Shown: positions 34,258 through 46,870 of the stretch, piece by piece
Layout of the letters: each line of letters begins with the position of its first letter
Position numbering within the stretch: the stretch's first letter is position 1
Assembly: GCA_009602735.1 (NCBI GenBank)
Contig: WELA01001907.1
Coordinates: forward strand, 80,601-144,600
DNA: 64,000 nucleotides
Direction: 5' to 3'
Source of the DNA: Mesotaenium endlicherianum
Taxonomy: Eukaryota > Streptophyta > Zygnematophyceae > Zygnematales > Mesotaeniaceae
Made by a program: the position numbers and the translations under genes
Notes under the pieces: generated by a model
The model's input: the letters and a program-made list of their open reading frames with translations, nothing else
Databases searched by the model: none
Told to the model about the DNA's origin: nothing

Positions 34258-35817
34258 GTGTCTACTGGCGTGAAGACAAGAACTCACAAGGAGGTTATCC
34301 CCAGGAACCTGCCGAGAAGCGAAAGACGAGATGTTGACAAGACTATCATCGTGGGAGGAGTGGTCGACGGCAACGAGGCGAAATGTATGGTCGATAGTGG
34401 CGCAAGTGCAAATTTTGTGCAAAAGAAGCTGGTGAAAGAGTGGCGAATCCCTATACAGAAGAATTATGAGCCTAAGGAGGCAATTTTGGCGAATGGGCAG
34501 AGACTCAAGTGTGGTGCACCTACGGAAGCTATTCATGTGGAAGTAGCAGGGCACCAGAGTAAGGACGTTATGGAGCAGGCAGAGTTGGGTCGCCATGAGG
34601 TGATATTGGGACGACCATGGCTGAGGAAAGCCAACCCTCAAGTGCACTGGAGCACAGAACAAGTGAAAGTCCAAGGGCGTGATGGTCAAATGGAGACAGC
34701 GAAGCAGGTGGAGGTAGATACGACCACAAGTAACTGTTTTCTGTCGAGCCTGCAAGTTAAGAAGCTATGCAGGGCGAATCAGGTGAAGGAGATGTACGTT
34801 GTTCCGGTGGCCCTGGCCAGGTCATCAGATGGAGCAAGCGTGAACAGCCTGGGCGAATGTACATCGCCGGAGGAGCAAGTAGTGGTGTCTGATCCCCTTG
34901 CTCAGAAGGAGCAGAGCCCAACTGCTCAAGAGAAGAAGCCTGCTGAAATGCCTGCCCAAATTAAGGCGCTATTGGAGGAGTTCAAGTGCGTATCTCCTGA
35001 GGAGCTACCTGCAGGATTACCTCCACAGAGAACTATGGAGCACAAGATCGAGTTGGAACCAGGAAGCAAGCCACCAGTGAGACACGCTTATCGTGAATCG
35101 TTTGCGGAGTTGGACGAGTTGAAGAAGCAGCTAACAGATTAATTGGAGAAGGGATTCATCCGACCCAGCGAATCTCCATTTGCAGCGTTAGTTTTATTTG
35201 TGAAGAAGAAGGATGGGACTATGAGGATGTGTGTCGACTATCGGGCGCTGAACAAGGTCACCATCAAAAACAGGTACCCACTTCCACGAGTGGACGAGTT
35301 AATTGACAGGCTTGTCGAGGCGAAGTATTTCTCAAAGATCGATTTGAGGAGTGGCTATCACCAGGTACGGATTGTGGAAGGAGACGTTCAGAAGACTGCT
35401 TTCAGGACTCGCTATGGTTTGTTCGAGTTCACAGTCATGCCTTTTGGATTAACTAATGCACCTGCTACATTCATGGATAGTATCTTCAGACCCTACTTGG
35501 ACCAGTTTGTGGTGGTAATTTGGGAAAACATCCTGATCTATTCGAAGACCTTGGAAGAGCATATGGAGCATCTGAGGAAGGTGTTGGAGGTCTTGAGAGA
35601 TCAAAAGTTATATGGAAAGGTGAACAAGTGCGACTTCTGTCTTAATGAAGTCGTATGTCTTGGACATATAATGGGAGCTGAAGGAGTCAAGGTGGAGCAG
35701 AAGAAGGTGCAAGCAGTCAGAGATTGGCCGGTACCTGCTGATATTCATCTACTCAGGAGTTTCCTCGGCATGGCAAATTATTATCGACGTTTCATTGAAG
35801 GATTCGCGAAGGTGTGT
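34258..35817 (+). pseudogene. Protease and first part of reverse transcriptase of element 4
   Basis: The part contains the protease active-site segment MVDSGASANFV, then the reverse transcriptase fingers and palm ([28 protein letters not shown], thumb [14 protein letters not shown]). It ends at the insertion point of element 3 at 35818 and its continuation lies beyond 44910. Fossil. Confidence 0.88.
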
Positions 35818-36538
35818 TGTAATGAATCAGTATACTGGGTGACATAATATTCATTTAAATAATATAGTTAAATAAGTTCAGCCTGCTGAACTCTAGTTAA
35901 CAATCAGTCTGCTGGACTTTATACTTAATATCAGTTTAATGACTTGGCCAGAAGTAGCAGGCTGAGGTCACCTTAAGTCAGCTTGCTGACACATTCTTTG
36001 ACAGCCAGCTGACTTCCGTACTCGGTAGCAGCGAACTGCCTCGATATGCATCTAAGTGTGGTATGCTAGATGAATGGCCAGATGACATCCCTATGATGGA
36101 TGGCGATTCGGGATGATGGGAGATGGCGGTGGATTTGGTTAACCGAGGTCCTACCAACGTGGTTAACTCCCGGGTAGGCGGTGCCATCGCACTGACCGTT
36201 GAACAGTAAACTCATTCCATGTACATACGCTAGACATTGCTCTCGGGTTCGGCATTCGGAGACGAGGCCAACTCTCTTGTACAGCTTACTGAGAGAGATC
36301 TGAATCCAAGGCGAGAAGCCATTGATACGCACTGTCTTCTAACCTTGCTTATGTATGAGTTTACTGATTTGCATCATTGATGCTAGTTTACTCGCATTTG
36401 ACTTACGAGTATTATTCACTGCTAGTGTGTTGTCCTTTGCCGTTAAACCAGTTAACGGAAAATACCATAAAGATTACTTGCTGATATAAAGATCTTTATT
36501 AATTGTTAATCGCCTATTTGGTAAGTCGATTCATTTCA
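35818..36538 (+). repeat. 5' LTR of element 3
   Basis: The 721-base repeat starts TGTAATGAATCAG and ends GATTCATTTCA, followed by the primer site TGGTATCGGAGCAG at 36540. Related fragments lie at 24031-24130 and 62503-62889 in reverse. Confidence 0.93.
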
Positions 36539-37109
36539 GTGGTATCGGAGCAGTTATCACAGTCTTCTTTGTATGGTAAGGACAAGGTCTCAAACTAGCA
36601 ACTCCCGAGACATGGAGAACCAGGATAACGAGAATGTCGAAAACCAGGCGGAAAGCCATGTAGCGGGAAACCGTACCTATTCGGAAGCAGTAGCGGATAC
36701 TGCAGCTAGGGAGGCTGCAGATGAGGCAGCTGCTATTGCCTCAGTCGCAGCTCAGCAAGCTGAGGAGGAGATAGCCAGACTAGAAGCTGAACAAGTAGCA
36801 AAGGCCGCTGAAGATANNNCGATTCATTTCAGTGGTATCGGAGCAGTTGCCACAGTCTTCTTTGTATGGTATGGACAAGGTCTCAAACTAGCAACTCCCG
36901 AGACATGGAGAACCAGGAGAACGAGAATGTCGAAAACCAGGCGGAAAGCCATGTAGCGGGAAATCGTACCTATTCGGAAGCAGGAGCAGATACTGCAGCT
37001 AGGGAGGTTGCAGAGGAGTCAGCTGCTATTGCCTCAGTCGCAGCTCAGCAAGCTGAGGAGGAGAGAGCCAGGCTAGAAGCTGAACAAGTAGCAAAGGCCG
37101 CTGAAGATA
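36527..37109 (+). repeat. 290-base tandem duplication across an NNN scaffold join
   Basis: Bases 36527-36816 (LTR end, primer site, Gag start) recur at 36820-37109 with about 11 differences, separated by NNN. The perfect unit length and the join suggest that contigs from two family copies or haplotypes were overlapped here, rather than a biological duplication. Confidence 0.85.
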
Positions 37110-38340
37110 TACAAAGGAGGGAAGGACAGCCAGCTGACGAGCGCACTGTTGAAGAACTTATGGCATCAAGGGCCAATGTTCTGAACCCACCTCCTGCCGT
37201 ACAACTCAATGTACCCCTAGGTCAAATACGTGACCGGCTGAATGCGGCAGGAATTGCTGTTGCAGGGGCGAGAGGGACTGTTGAGCACACTACTCAGCGA
37301 GTAGATGCCAATGCTGCTGCTGCATTTGCTAGACTACCACCCCAGAGTGTAGACTTGGGAGCATTGTTCGTTCAGATGCAGTCGCAAATGGCGACCATGT
37401 ATCAGTCCCAGCAGGAGGACAAAAGAATCATAATGTCCCTACTCCGGGACAGAGACCAACTGGGGTCTCACACCACTAGTGGTGGTGGCCGAGGGCCTAG
37501 TAAGCCCAAGCCGAAACCTCCCCAGGAATATGATCCTGAGGGAAACAGAAAATATTACCTGATCAAGTTTCTCGCGGATGTTGAGCAGTGGCTGGAGAAC
37601 TACCCAGAACTGCAAGATTACGAGCAGGTCAGGCACACCGGTGCGCTACTGGAAGGCAATGCCGCAGACTGGTGGCTTTACTGGAAGGGAGAGTGTAAGG
37701 CTCGGCAACTCGGTGACCCTACGTGGGTAGAGTTTGTCGAGAAGTTGCATGAGAAGTTTGACGTCATCAACCAGCAGGAGAAAGCTATCTATGCGATGAT
37801 CTCCCTGACACTGAAGCAGACCACTTCAGTTGCTGAGTTTGCTCAAAAGTTCCAAGAGAACATGATGAAGCAGCCTGATTTGCCAGAACAGTATAGGATA
37901 GCATACTTCAGTTATGGCTTGAAATCCGAGGTCTCTGGTCATTTTGCTGAGAAAAAGTATGAGAAATTGGCTGACTTGATCCAGGATGCTGACGCCTGAA
38001 ATCAGCAGCAGTTCAATCACAAGCGCCAGAGTAACGCTTTGGTGTCTAAGGTTGTCAAAATGCCCCACGGTTCCTACAATGCAATTGAAGGAGACCAGGC
38101 TGAGGATACTCAGGGTGATGAATATGGGTATGAGTACAATGCTATTCAGTCTAGAGGTAGAGGTGATTCCTCTCGAGGTGGCTATGGAAGGGGTGGTGGT
38201 AGGACTAAGCCGAGACCAGCCTCAGAAAAATCCACTCGCTACCATTGTCAGCAGAAAGGCCACTACAGAGAACAGTGTCCAGTCAAGCACCTGTTAAAGG
38301 TCCAGAGAAAAGACCAGCCTTTAAAAGACAGCAACAGTCA
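36866..38340 (+). pseudogene. Gag region of element 3
   Basis: The Gag precursor region has a long Glu/Ala/Gln coiled-coil N-terminus, a capsid-type gag domain (WWLYWKGECKARQLG, LKQTTSVAEFAQKFQEN, YFSYGLKSEV), a Gly/Arg-rich linker and a CCHC zinc knuckle near 38245 ([12 protein letters not shown]) that overlaps the start of Pol. Confidence 0.82.
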
Positions 38341-41300
38341 GTAATCCAGTCTACTGACTGTGAGGATGCTAGAGATAGTGAGTCGTCACTAGCTGCCCTC
38401 GTAGCAGGTATTATGGGTCCTGCTGAACTGGATTCACTATGCATGCCTGACAACCAGATAAAGGAGACCATCAGCAATATGGACGTCCAGAGAGTGCACA
38501 CTCTGGATGCTCTTGTTCCACCTGATGTCAAACATTTCTTTGCTAAGTCAGGAGAACAATGCGAAAGTCAGGAAAAGACAGTCCCCCCTATCCTACTGCA
38601 TTGCATGATTGCAGGTAGGAAGGTGAGTGCATTTGTTGACGGAGGGGCGTCACATACTTTTATCCACAAGGACTTAGTTAAGCGGCTAAGGCTGCCTACT
38701 GTCACCCAAGGGAATAGAAAAATATTCCTTGGAGATGCCTCAAGTATCCCGGGAGGAGTTATAACCAAGCCTATTGAGGTCCAGTTAGGTTCTGGCATTG
38801 CAGTTCTAACTGAAACGCTTACATTTGAGGTACTCAACACTGGCTTTTATGATCTCATGCTAGGCAGGTCCTGGCTTAATAGACATCAAGCTGAAGTGTG
38901 TTGGAGCAGAGGTACAGTTAAAGTGAGAGGAGCCAGTGATGGGCAGACTGACTTGGCACCCACCAGTGCTCTTCCTCTTGTCCTGTGTGGATGGCAAATG
39001 AAGGAAAAGAAGAGGCTTCCAGAAGGATGCAAGTTGCTGAATGCAATGGAGTTCGTCAAAAGCTGGAACCAGAAGGAGGACAGAATGTTCTGTCTGCTGC
39101 TAAGAGAGGTACCTCCTCGACCTGAAGAAGTGGTTGAGAAAAAGGTAAGCCCTTCGACGCACCCTACTGCTGCAAAAATTGTTGCTCAGTACACTGATGT
39201 ATTTAATATAACTCCAGGACTACCCCCTAAAAGGGAAGTAGATCATAGGATTGATCTATTACCTCGGAGTCAGCCACCTTGGCAACGCACTTATGGCTTA
39301 TCTGATGTGGAGAGCGAGGAGTTGAAAACACAGATTGCAGAGCTTGAGGAAAATGGTTATATTTCTCCCAGTAAATCACCTTACGGCGCACCCATCCTAT
39401 TTGTTAAGAAAAAGGATGGCAGTATGCAAATGTGTGTGGATTACAGAGCCCTGAACAGAATTACAGTAAAGAACAAGTATGCTTTACCCAGAATCGAGGA
39501 CTTGCTTGATACCCTGTCTGGTGCTAAGGTGTTCAGTAAGATAGATCTCAAGAGTGGTTATCATCAAATCAGAATTGCTGAGGGGGATGAACACAAGACT
39601 GCCTTCCGCACACGTTATGGACACTATGAGTTCAACGTGATGCCATTTGGACTGACTAATGCTCCTGCTACCTTCATGGGTGCTATGAATGACATTTTCA
39701 GACCTTATTTGGATAAGTTTGTGCAAGTTTTCCTGAATGATATTTTAATTTTCTCAAAAAATGAAGCTCAGCACGCTGAACACTTAAAGACAGTCCTGGA
39801 CACTCTAAAAACGAATCACTTATATGCTAAAATGAGCAAGTGTGATTTCTTTAAGGAAAGTATTGAATTCTTAGGCCACGTTGTCAGTAAAGAGGGCATC
39901 AGTGTGGATCCTAAGAAAGTCCAGACCATAAGGGACTGGCCAGTACCTCAGTCGGTCTCTGAAGTTCGATCCGTCCTCGGGTTGGCTAACTACTATAAGA
40001 GATTTATTGAGAACTATTCCACAAAGGCCAGTAAACTGACTGACCTTACTAAGAAAGACATCGGGTATGTGTGGGGGGAAGAGCAGCAGGCTGCCTTCCA
40101 GACCCTTAAAGATGCCCTTTGTTCTGCCCCAGTGCTAGCCGTGTATGACCCCAGCAAACCGGTGCAGGTGGTTACTGATGCCTCTGATTTTGCCATGGGT
40201 GCTATTTTGTTGCAGCCTGCTGACAAAACCACAAAGGATGGTAAGGTACGGCAGGAGTGGCATCCTGTGTTGTATGAGTCTATGAAATTTAATCCAGCGG
40301 AGATTAATTACTCAGTGCATGATAAAGAGCTGCTAGCTATCATTCATGTACTCAAACAGTGGAGAGCATACTTACATGGTAAAGCTTTTAAGGTGATTAC
40401 AGATCATCTAGCTCTGACCCACTTTCAGAAGAAGTCCAAGCTGTCGAGGAGGGAGAACCGCTGGAGCCAGATGCTGGAGCAGTTCCAAGTCCAGATCGAC
40501 TACAAACCAGGGAAGTTGAATCCTGCTGATGCACTCTCTAGAAGACCTGACTTGCAAGAAAGGAACTTTAGTCAGCATGCTGTAGATAAAGTCCTGTGTG
40601 CACTCACTTCACTAAAGGTGAAAAAGTCCTTCCTTGAACAACTTAGGAAAGCCTACCTTTCTGACCCAACATTTGAGCCCAGCCCCACTACTGGTATGTG
40701 TCGTGCTACCGCACTCGGGTATAAGCTCAAGGGAGGGGTCTGGGTGACTGAAACCACTTCAGGCAGGCTGAAGCTGGTCATTCCTAATAATTTGGAAATA
40801 AGGTCTCTCTTACTGAGTCAAGCTCATGACAGTCTCCTGGGTGGACATTTGGGGCAGGCCAAAACTGTTGGCAAACTGGCAAAACATTATCATTGGGAGG
40901 GGTTACCCCGGGAGGTCTTGAAATATGTCAAGTCCTGTGACCAGTGTCAGAGAAATAAGTCTCGGCACACACCACCCGGAGGTCTCTTGCAACCGCTACC
41001 CATCCCAGCGGGACGCTGGGAAACTATATCCATGGACTGGGTGGTCTCACTACCAAGAACTGCCAACGGGCATGATTCAATACTGGTAGTCGTGGATAAA
41101 CTGACAAAAATGGTCATTTTTATCCCCACAACTGTCAAAGTGACTGCACTCGAAACAGCGAGACAGTTTTACAACCATGTAGTATGCCAACATGGGCTCC
41201 CTTCTAATATCATCTCAGACAGAGACTCAAAATTCACCTCTAAGTTCTGGAGAGCTTTAATGGGGTTAATGGGAGTCAAACAGCTGCTCAGCACAGCAAA

Positions 41301-42129
41301 CCACCCTCAGACTGATGGGCAGACTGAAAGAACTAACCGAGTTCTGCAGGAGGTGCTGAGAGCATATATTAACCAAAAACAAGATAATTGGGATGACCTG
41401 TTGCCTCAAATTCAGTTTGCGGTCAACAGTGCGGTGCACGCGTCAACGGGCAAAACTCCTTTTGAACTCAGCCTGGGTAGAGTCCCTAAGTCTCCTCTAG
41501 ATGTGCTAGGGGAATCTTTAACTCACCCTGAAGGGATTGACAACCCGGTCTCCCTCCAGTTAACTCAGGAGTTTGCTGACACCCTGTCAGAAGTCCAACG
41601 AAACTTGCACACGGCCCAAGAAAACCAACAAAAATACGCTAATCAACACCGTCGGGAACTGACATTTTCCAAGGGGGATTTAGTCAAACTGCATTCTCAG
41701 CACCTGTACCTCCCTGGTGTGGTCAAGAAAAAGCTTGGCCCTGTCTGGGTCGGTCCATATTCGGTGGTCCGTCGTGTCGGTCAGAATGCTTACAAACTGA
41801 ACATGTCAGCTGAATACAAGGGGCACCCGGTCTTTAATGTCTCCTTCCTGGAACCGTACATCAAAGGTGATACACTGTTCACAGGTCGGTTCCCTGTCCA
41901 ACCGGGACCGGTCCCCGCTGTCCGGGACGGCGACCCTGAGGAATATGAGGTCGATGAGATTTTAGACGCTCGCTCGGTCCGTCGATCGTCTAAATATGTC
42001 ATGAAATACCTCATTCGATGGAAGGGTTACGATGCCTCTGGGGACACTTGGGAGTTTAAGGACCACTTGACCAATGCCAAAGGGGCGTTGACACGGTTCC
42101 ACCTTCGGGCCGCTGGAGTCCCTCCATAA
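38245..42129 (+). CDS. Pol of element 3 with C-terminal chromodomain
   Basis: The open frame spans 1,294 codons. Domains in order: aspartic protease ([15 protein letters not shown]), reverse transcriptase ([31 protein letters not shown]), RNase H ([35 protein letters not shown]), integrase ([10 protein letters not shown]...CDQCQRNK finger, [27 protein letters not shown]) and a chromodomain ([10 protein letters not shown]...YLIRWKGYD). The length equals that of complete chromovirus polyproteins. The element as a whole is treated as a fossil. Confidence 0.9.
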   Translation: MSAERPLQRTVSSQAPVKGPEKRPAFKRQQQSVIQSTDCEDARDSESSLAALVAGIMGPAELDSLCMPDNQIKETISNMDVQRVHTLDALVPPDVKHFFAKSGEQCESQEKTVPPILLHCMIAGRKVSAFVDGGASHTFIHKDLVKRLRLPTVTQGNRKIFLGDASSIPGGVITKPIEVQLGSGIAVLTETLTFEVLNTGFYDLMLGRSWLNRHQAEVCWSRGTVKVRGASDGQTDLAPTSALPLVLCGWQMKEKKRLPEGCKLLNAMEFVKSWNQKEDRMFCLLLREVPPRPEEVVEKKVSPSTHPTAAKIVAQYTDVFNITPGLPPKREVDHRIDLLPRSQPPWQRTYGLSDVESEELKTQIAELEENGYISPSKSPYGAPILFVKKKDGSMQMCVDYRALNRITVKNKYALPRIEDLLDTLSGAKVFSKIDLKSGYHQIRIAEGDEHKTAFRTRYGHYEFNVMPFGLTNAPATFMGAMNDIFRPYLDKFVQVFLNDILIFSKNEAQHAEHLKTVLDTLKTNHLYAKMSKCDFFKESIEFLGHVVSKEGISVDPKKVQTIRDWPVPQSVSEVRSVLGLANYYKRFIENYSTKASKLTDLTKKDIGYVWGEEQQAAFQTLKDALCSAPVLAVYDPSKPVQVVTDASDFAMGAILLQPADKTTKDGKVRQEWHPVLYESMKFNPAEINYSVHDKELLAIIHVLKQWRAYLHGKAFKVITDHLALTHFQKKSKLSRRENRWSQMLEQFQVQIDYKPGKLNPADALSRRPDLQERNFSQHAVDKVLCALTSLKVKKSFLEQLRKAYLSDPTFEPSPTTGMCRATALGYKLKGGVWVTETTSGRLKLVIPNNLEIRSLLLSQAHDSLLGGHLGQAKTVGKLAKHYHWEGLPREVLKYVKSCDQCQRNKSRHTPPGGLLQPLPIPAGRWETISMDWVVSLPRTANGHDSILVVVDKLTKMVIFIPTTVKVTALETARQFYNHVVCQHGLPSNIISDRDSKFTSKFWRALMGLMGVKQLLSTANHPQTDGQTERTNRVLQEVLRAYINQKQDNWDDLLPQIQFAVNSAVHASTGKTPFELSLGRVPKSPLDVLGESLTHPEGIDNPVSLQLTQEFADTLSEVQRNLHTAQENQQKYANQHRRELTFSKGDLVKLHSQHLYLPGVVKKKLGPVWVGPYSVVRRVGQNAYKLNMSAEYKGHPVFNVSFLEPYIKGDTLFTGRFPVQPGPVPAVRDGDPEEYEVDEILDARSVRRSSKYVMKYLIRWKGYDASGDTWEFKDHLTNAKGALTRFHLRAAGVPP

Positions 42130-42369
42130 CTGTCATTTCAGTTGACACGGGAAGGTGACAGGCGGTCCTGTCTCCATTTAAGTTGGAGGGGAAAATATAT
42201 GACAGTTAGTGAGCGAGAGCGATAAAAACACACTCATACGTTTATGTGTAGCGCATCGCAACTACGTCAACTTTTAGCAATCATCCTGTAAGGTAAACAG
42301 CAGCGAAGCCACTATACTAAATACTAACATACTTCCTGCAATCCCTATGACAAAGGTCCATATCCTACT

Positions 42370-42396
42370 AACTTGTGCCCTGGTTACATGTGCAGG
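42370..42396 (+). promoter_or_regulatory. Candidate splice acceptor in front of the extra ORF of element 3
   Basis: A pyrimidine-rich stretch ending GTTACATGTGCAG stands immediately before the ATG of the extra ORF. This suggests that the ORF could be expressed from a spliced subgenomic RNA, as known for env-position ORFs of other retroelements. Inference only. Confidence 0.35.
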
Positions 42397-44073
42397 ATGG
42401 CGCCCACCACACAAAAGGAGGACAGAAAGCGCAAGGCAGAAGAAGCCAGGAGGACAATGGAGCAATACCAGAAGGAGCTGGCGGCGACGTCCCTCACCAG
42501 GAGAGAACAAGAAAGGGTCCGCAAACAACAAGAGGCGGCAGAAGAGGCACAGAGGAAGAAGGATCAGGAAGCGGAAAACCTCAGGAAGGCTGAGGAGGAG
42601 AGACAGAAGAAACAGCAAGAAGAAGCGGCAGCGGCAGAAGAGGAGAAAAGAAAAAAGATTGAAGCGGACAGACAGAAGAGCTTGGCCACTTACAGGTATA
42701 CTGTGGTGGGTGGCCAAAACTTCGATAACCTGAAGGAAGCATTGCTGGCAGCCCAGGAGATCAACAGGCTGGAACAGACAACACTGCTACAGAAGGAAGG
42801 AGCTACAGCACTGGACAGGTACATCGAGACACACACCGGCGTGGTCCTTTACGAAGATTATGCTAAGATGGTGGGCTATACAGCAGAGCAGGCCCGGTAT
42901 CTCGCAGATGATTCAGAGGACAAGCCGGTCCCCATACCGGGAATAGTGGGAGATCAGAGACTCATCCGGATGGTGAGCATGCGGCCCGATAGCTTTAAGG
43001 ATACGGTATTCTACCTCACACTCCTGCCAGCTTACAATGAAGTTGAGAGAAGGAGCTGGGAGTACTTGGCCAGGGAAGCAGGACAGCAGATGTTCTCTCC
43101 CCACTGGTTCCCGTGTAAACTGAGGAAGGCTGAGCACGGACCCCAGTACTACCAGCAGCCAACAGACTGGAGGTGGATGACCGTCACAAATAAGAAGCAG
43201 GAGTGTGACCGAGCCCAACCGGATGACTTCCACTATGGCCTAGACGGCTATCTCATCCTACCACCTCACATTGCCCCTTGGGACCCCAGGCTGAATGGAT
43301 GCCTGAGCAATATGAATGCAGAGACCAAGGAACATAGGAGGAGGGGAAGAGACTACTTCTCTAAGGGAAAGCATGCCTTTGTCAAATGGGCAAAGAATGC
43401 AGGCCGGATAGATATCAGTAGGCTGAAGGCCAAGCAACCTCCAGCGCGCCCTAAGAAAGGGAGGTCGGTAGACTACTCCATGTCTACTAGGGAGCAGGAC
43501 GACTTAGTGGACGAGACCCCTACTCTCTCCGAGGAGGAGGATGAGGAGGATGAGGAAGAAGAACAAGGCAGAGGAGAAGCATCAGCAGCAGGTACTCAGG
43601 ATACCCAGGGAGAGGCAGTGGCACTTCCTAAAGAACCACGATCAGGTGTGTGGAATGTGATCCCCGTTATGGCGACAACTGGACCCCGCGCTCGCTCCCC
43701 CAGCCCACCTGCCCAAGCAGGGGAAGAAGCTGATCTGACTGTACTGGGCAGCAGACACAGGCAGAAATCCCCAGAGGACAGGGGTGCCAGAAGAGGGACA
43801 CGCGGGTGGGCCAGAGGTATGCCAGCCTCCCCCTCCGCTCAGGGGCATGTACCTCTAGCCAATGTATTTCAGCATCCTACTGGAATGCCTGTCTATGTGG
43901 GAATCAACACCCAAATAGTTGAAGAGCAGGCCACCATCCTCCGTTCTCCTCGAGGGCCAACTTTAGAGCAAACAGGGTTCTTTAGAAGGCCAGCTGACAG
44001 ACCTAGAGGGCTGTCCAGATCTAGGTCCAGATCTCCGTCCCCTGATCCTGAAGCCCCAGGAACCACCCCTTAA
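42397..44073 (+). CDS. Extra ORF downstream of Pol in element 3, function unknown
   Basis: The ORF has about 558 codons, with start chosen at ATG 42397 (peptide MAPTTQKEDRK); the frame is open slightly upstream. The N-terminal 95 residues are almost pure Glu/Lys/Arg/Gln/Ala coiled coil. The middle (residues about 100-330) looks globular, with Trp/Tyr-rich stretches (FSPHWFPCKLRKAEHGPQYY, DFHYGLDGYLILPPHIAPWD). An acidic run of Glu/Asp follows near 390, then an Arg/Ser/Pro-rich tail ending in an RS-type stretch (SRSRSRSPSPDP). No signal peptide or membrane segment is seen, so it is not a typical envelope protein. The long coil and RS tail suggest a nucleic-acid- or chromatin-associated accessory protein. 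No family is recognised. Confidence 0.8.
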   Translation: MAPTTQKEDRKRKAEEARRTMEQYQKELAATSLTRREQERVRKQQEAAEEAQRKKDQEAENLRKAEEERQKKQQEEAAAAEEEKRKKIEADRQKSLATYRYTVVGGQNFDNLKEALLAAQEINRLEQTTLLQKEGATALDRYIETHTGVVLYEDYAKMVGYTAEQARYLADDSEDKPVPIPGIVGDQRLIRMVSMRPDSFKDTVFYLTLLPAYNEVERRSWEYLAREAGQQMFSPHWFPCKLRKAEHGPQYYQQPTDWRWMTVTNKKQECDRAQPDDFHYGLDGYLILPPHIAPWDPRLNGCLSNMNAETKEHRRRGRDYFSKGKHAFVKWAKNAGRIDISRLKAKQPPARPKKGRSVDYSMSTREQDDLVDETPTLSEEEDEEDEEEEQGRGEASAAGTQDTQGEAVALPKEPRSGVWNVIPVMATTGPRARSPSPPAQAGEEADLTVLGSRHRQKSPEDRGARRGTRGWARGMPASPSAQGHVPLANVFQHPTGMPVYVGINTQIVEEQATILRSPRGPTLEQTGFFRRPADRPRGLSRSRSRSPSPDPEAPGTTP

Positions 44074-44186
44074 GGTGACAGGCTGAAAAGATAGTCAGTA
44101 AGGGAGGCTGGTCAGGGTCAGTTTCTTTATTTAAAGCTTTTGCAGTTTAATGTTGTCGAGGCGACAACAAGTTAAGTTGGAGGGAT

Positions 44187-44905
44187 TGTAATGAATCAGT
44201 ATATTAGTGGATATAATATTCATTTAAATATAATAGTTAATTAAGTTCAGCCTGCTGAACTTTAGTTAATAGTCAGTCTGCTGGACTTTACATAATTATC
44301 AGTTTAATGACTCGGCCAGAAGCAGCAGGCTGAAGTCAACTTAAGTCAGCTTGCTGACACATTCTTTGACAGCCAGCTGACTTCCGTACTCGGTAGCAGC
44401 GAACTGCCTTGATATGCATCTAAGTGCGATATGCTAGATGAATAGCCAGATGACATCCCTATGATGGATGGCTATTCGGGATGATGGGAGATGGCGGTGG
44501 ATTTGGTTAACCGAGGTCCTACCAACGTGGTTAACTCCCGGGTAGGCGGTGCCATCGCACTGACCGTTGAACAGTAAACTCATTCCATGTACATATGCTA
44601 GGCATTGCTCTCGAGTTCGGCATTCGGAAACGAGGCCAACTCTCTTGTACAGCTTACTGAGAGAGATCTGAATCCAAGGCGAGAAGCCATTGATACGCAC
44701 TGTCTTCTAACCTTGCTTATGTATGAGTTTACTGATTTGCATCATTGATGCTAGTTTACTCGCATTTGACTTACGAGTATTATTCCCTGCTAGTGTATTG
44801 TCCTTTGCCGTTAAACCAGTTAACGGAAATACCATAAAGATTACTTGCTGATATAAAGATCTTTATTAATTGTTAATCGCCTAATTGGTAAGACGATTCA
44901 TTTCA
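44187..44905 (+). repeat. 3' LTR of element 3, preceded by polypurine tract
   Basis: The 719-base repeat pairs with 35818-36538. The run AAGTTGGAGGGA directly before it is the polypurine tract. The target duplication TGTGT follows. Confidence 0.93.
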
Positions 44906-44910
44906 TGTGT

Positions 44911-46870
44911 GCACCGTTGACGAACATGTTGAAGAAGCAGGAGAAGTGGCTATGGGGTGACAAGGAGCAGCAAGCCTTTGAGAAGATTAAGGAGCTGTTG
45001 ACACAGGCACCTGTGTTGGCAATTGCCAGTCTAGAGCTTCCTTTCACCATCATCACGGACGCATCAAACTTTGCAGTGGGGGCCATTCTTCTCCAGGACC
45101 AAGGCGAAGGACTGCAACCTGTGGGCATATAAGAGCAGGAAGCTGAGTCCTGCTGAGCAAAATTATGCAGCACACGAGCGGGAGATGTTGGCTATTATCC
45201 AGACTTTGAGGATTTGGCGATGTTATGTGGACGGCCGGAAGGTGTTCATCAAGATCGACCACAAGAGCTTGGAGAAGTTCATGACGCAGCCAACGTTGAC
45301 ACCAAGACAAGCAAGGTGGATGGAGTTTCTGCAACAGTTCGACCACAAGATTGAGTACTTACCTGGGAAGATCTACCCTCCAGACGCTTTATCCAGGAGG
45401 TGCGACCTTGCAGCTGTCTCAACCATCAAGGAGAGTATAAACTTTAACGAGAAGCTTCAATGAGGTTATGAGGAGGACCCAGAGTTTGCTGATCGTGGAG
45501 CAGCTGAGTCCAACTCGAGTATGCTAAAGGACGGCATATGGTATTATGGTGATTCCAAGAGAGTGGTAGTACCTGACATCAAGGAGCTACGAGACTTACT
45601 ACTTGCGGAGCATCATGATTGCTTATATGCTGGACACTTTGAAAGCGAGAAGACGGCAAGCGTGCTGAAGCAAGAATACTTTTGGAGTAATATGGACAAG
45701 GACATCGAAGAGTGGATCAGGAGTTGCGATGCGTGCCAGCGTAACAAGACACCAAATCAAAAGAAGGGAGGTACATTGCACCCCCTACCTATTCCAGAGT
45801 ATCCTCGGGAGCAGATTGCTATGGACATCATCACATCTTTACCGGTGAGTGGTCAAGGGCACGATGCAGTATGGGTTGTGTCTGATCGGCTCAGCAAGAT
45901 GGCACAGTTCATTCCCATGAAAGAGACTTGTACGGCAGCAGATGTGGCACGGCTATTCTTTGATCATATTTTCAGGCTACATGGGTTGCCGAAGGTGATT
46001 GTTTCAGATCGGGATCCGAGATTTACTAGCAACTTTTGGCAGTCATTGTTTACTTTGATGGGGACCAAGCTGAGTATGAGCACTTCTTATCATCCTCAAA
46101 CCGACGGGCAGAGTGAGAGGCTCAACAGAACTCCGCAAGAGGTGCTCAGGAGTTTCACTATGGAGGACCCTTCAGAGTGGGACAAGAAGCTGCCGGGGTT
46201 GGAGTTTGCCTACAACAACAGCATGCAAGGATTGACCAAGCAGTCACCATTCACCATGACTTATGGGAGAGAAGTATATCATCCAGGGAACATCTTGTTG
46301 GAGAAGGCCAAGGAGACCCAGGTTCCTACTACACAAGCGTTTATGGAGCAGATGGCCACGACTTGGGATATGGCAAGAACGTGTATTCAAAAGGCACGGG
46401 AGGAACGAGTCAAGCATGCCAACAAGCACACGAGGGAAGTGACATTCCATGTGGGAGACAAAGTACTCTTATCGACAGAGAACCTACCTTTCACAGGCAA
46501 GAGGAAACTGCGGACACGGTTTACAGATCCCTTTGTGGTACTCAAGCAGGTTAATCCGGTGACCTACAAGTTGGAACTTCCTTCAGGCTAACGTATCCAT
46601 GATGTGTTTCATGTCAGTTGATTGCGGCAATACGTTGACTCGAACGAAGGACATCCAAGACGACTACCTACACCGCAACCACCGGTCAAGATCGATGATG
46701 TATTGGAGTATGAAGTGGAGGCGATTGTCGGCGATCGACGAGTCAAGCGAGCTCAAAGACTTGTTCAAGAGTAACGGGTCAAGTGGAAAGGCTACCATGC
46801 CGACGACAACACTTGAGAGCCAGAGGCCAACTTGACTCATTGTAAGAGTAAGTTGAGACGTTATCTACAG
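44911..46870 (+). pseudogene. Rest of Pol of element 4: RNase H, integrase, worn chromodomain region
   Basis: Directly beyond the target duplication the element-4 coding sequence resumes (MLKKQEKWLWGDKEQQAFEKIK). RNase H (IITDASNFAVGAILL, IKIDHKSLEKF) and integrase ([46 protein letters not shown]) follow, then a worn C-terminal region near 46600-46840 with traces of a chromodomain. Fossil. Confidence 0.85.

Larger units (their letters stand above)
35818..44905 (+). mobile_element. Element 3: Ty3/gypsy chromovirus with an extra ORF after Pol, nearly whole
   Basis: LTRs at 35818-36538 and 44187-44905 are flanked by a perfect target duplication TGTGT (35813-35817 and 44906-44910). The order is LTR, primer site, Gag, Pol with chromodomain, extra ORF, polypurine tract, LTR. 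It is inserted in the reverse transcriptase region of element 4. LTR divergence by eye is about 4-5%, so it is younger than its host element. It looks nearly whole, with perhaps two or three breaks in the coding part, besides a scaffold join near its 5' end. Confidence 0.93.

Noticed and set aside
42274-42717. Minus-strand frame with leucine/phenylalanine-rich, membrane-like protein
   Set aside because: It is the antisense shadow of the Glu/Lys coiled coil of the extra ORF in element 3.
42397-44073. Interpretation of the extra ORF in element 3 as a viral envelope gene
   Set aside because: No signal peptide, no membrane anchor and no cysteine pattern. Coiled coil and RS tail point elsewhere.
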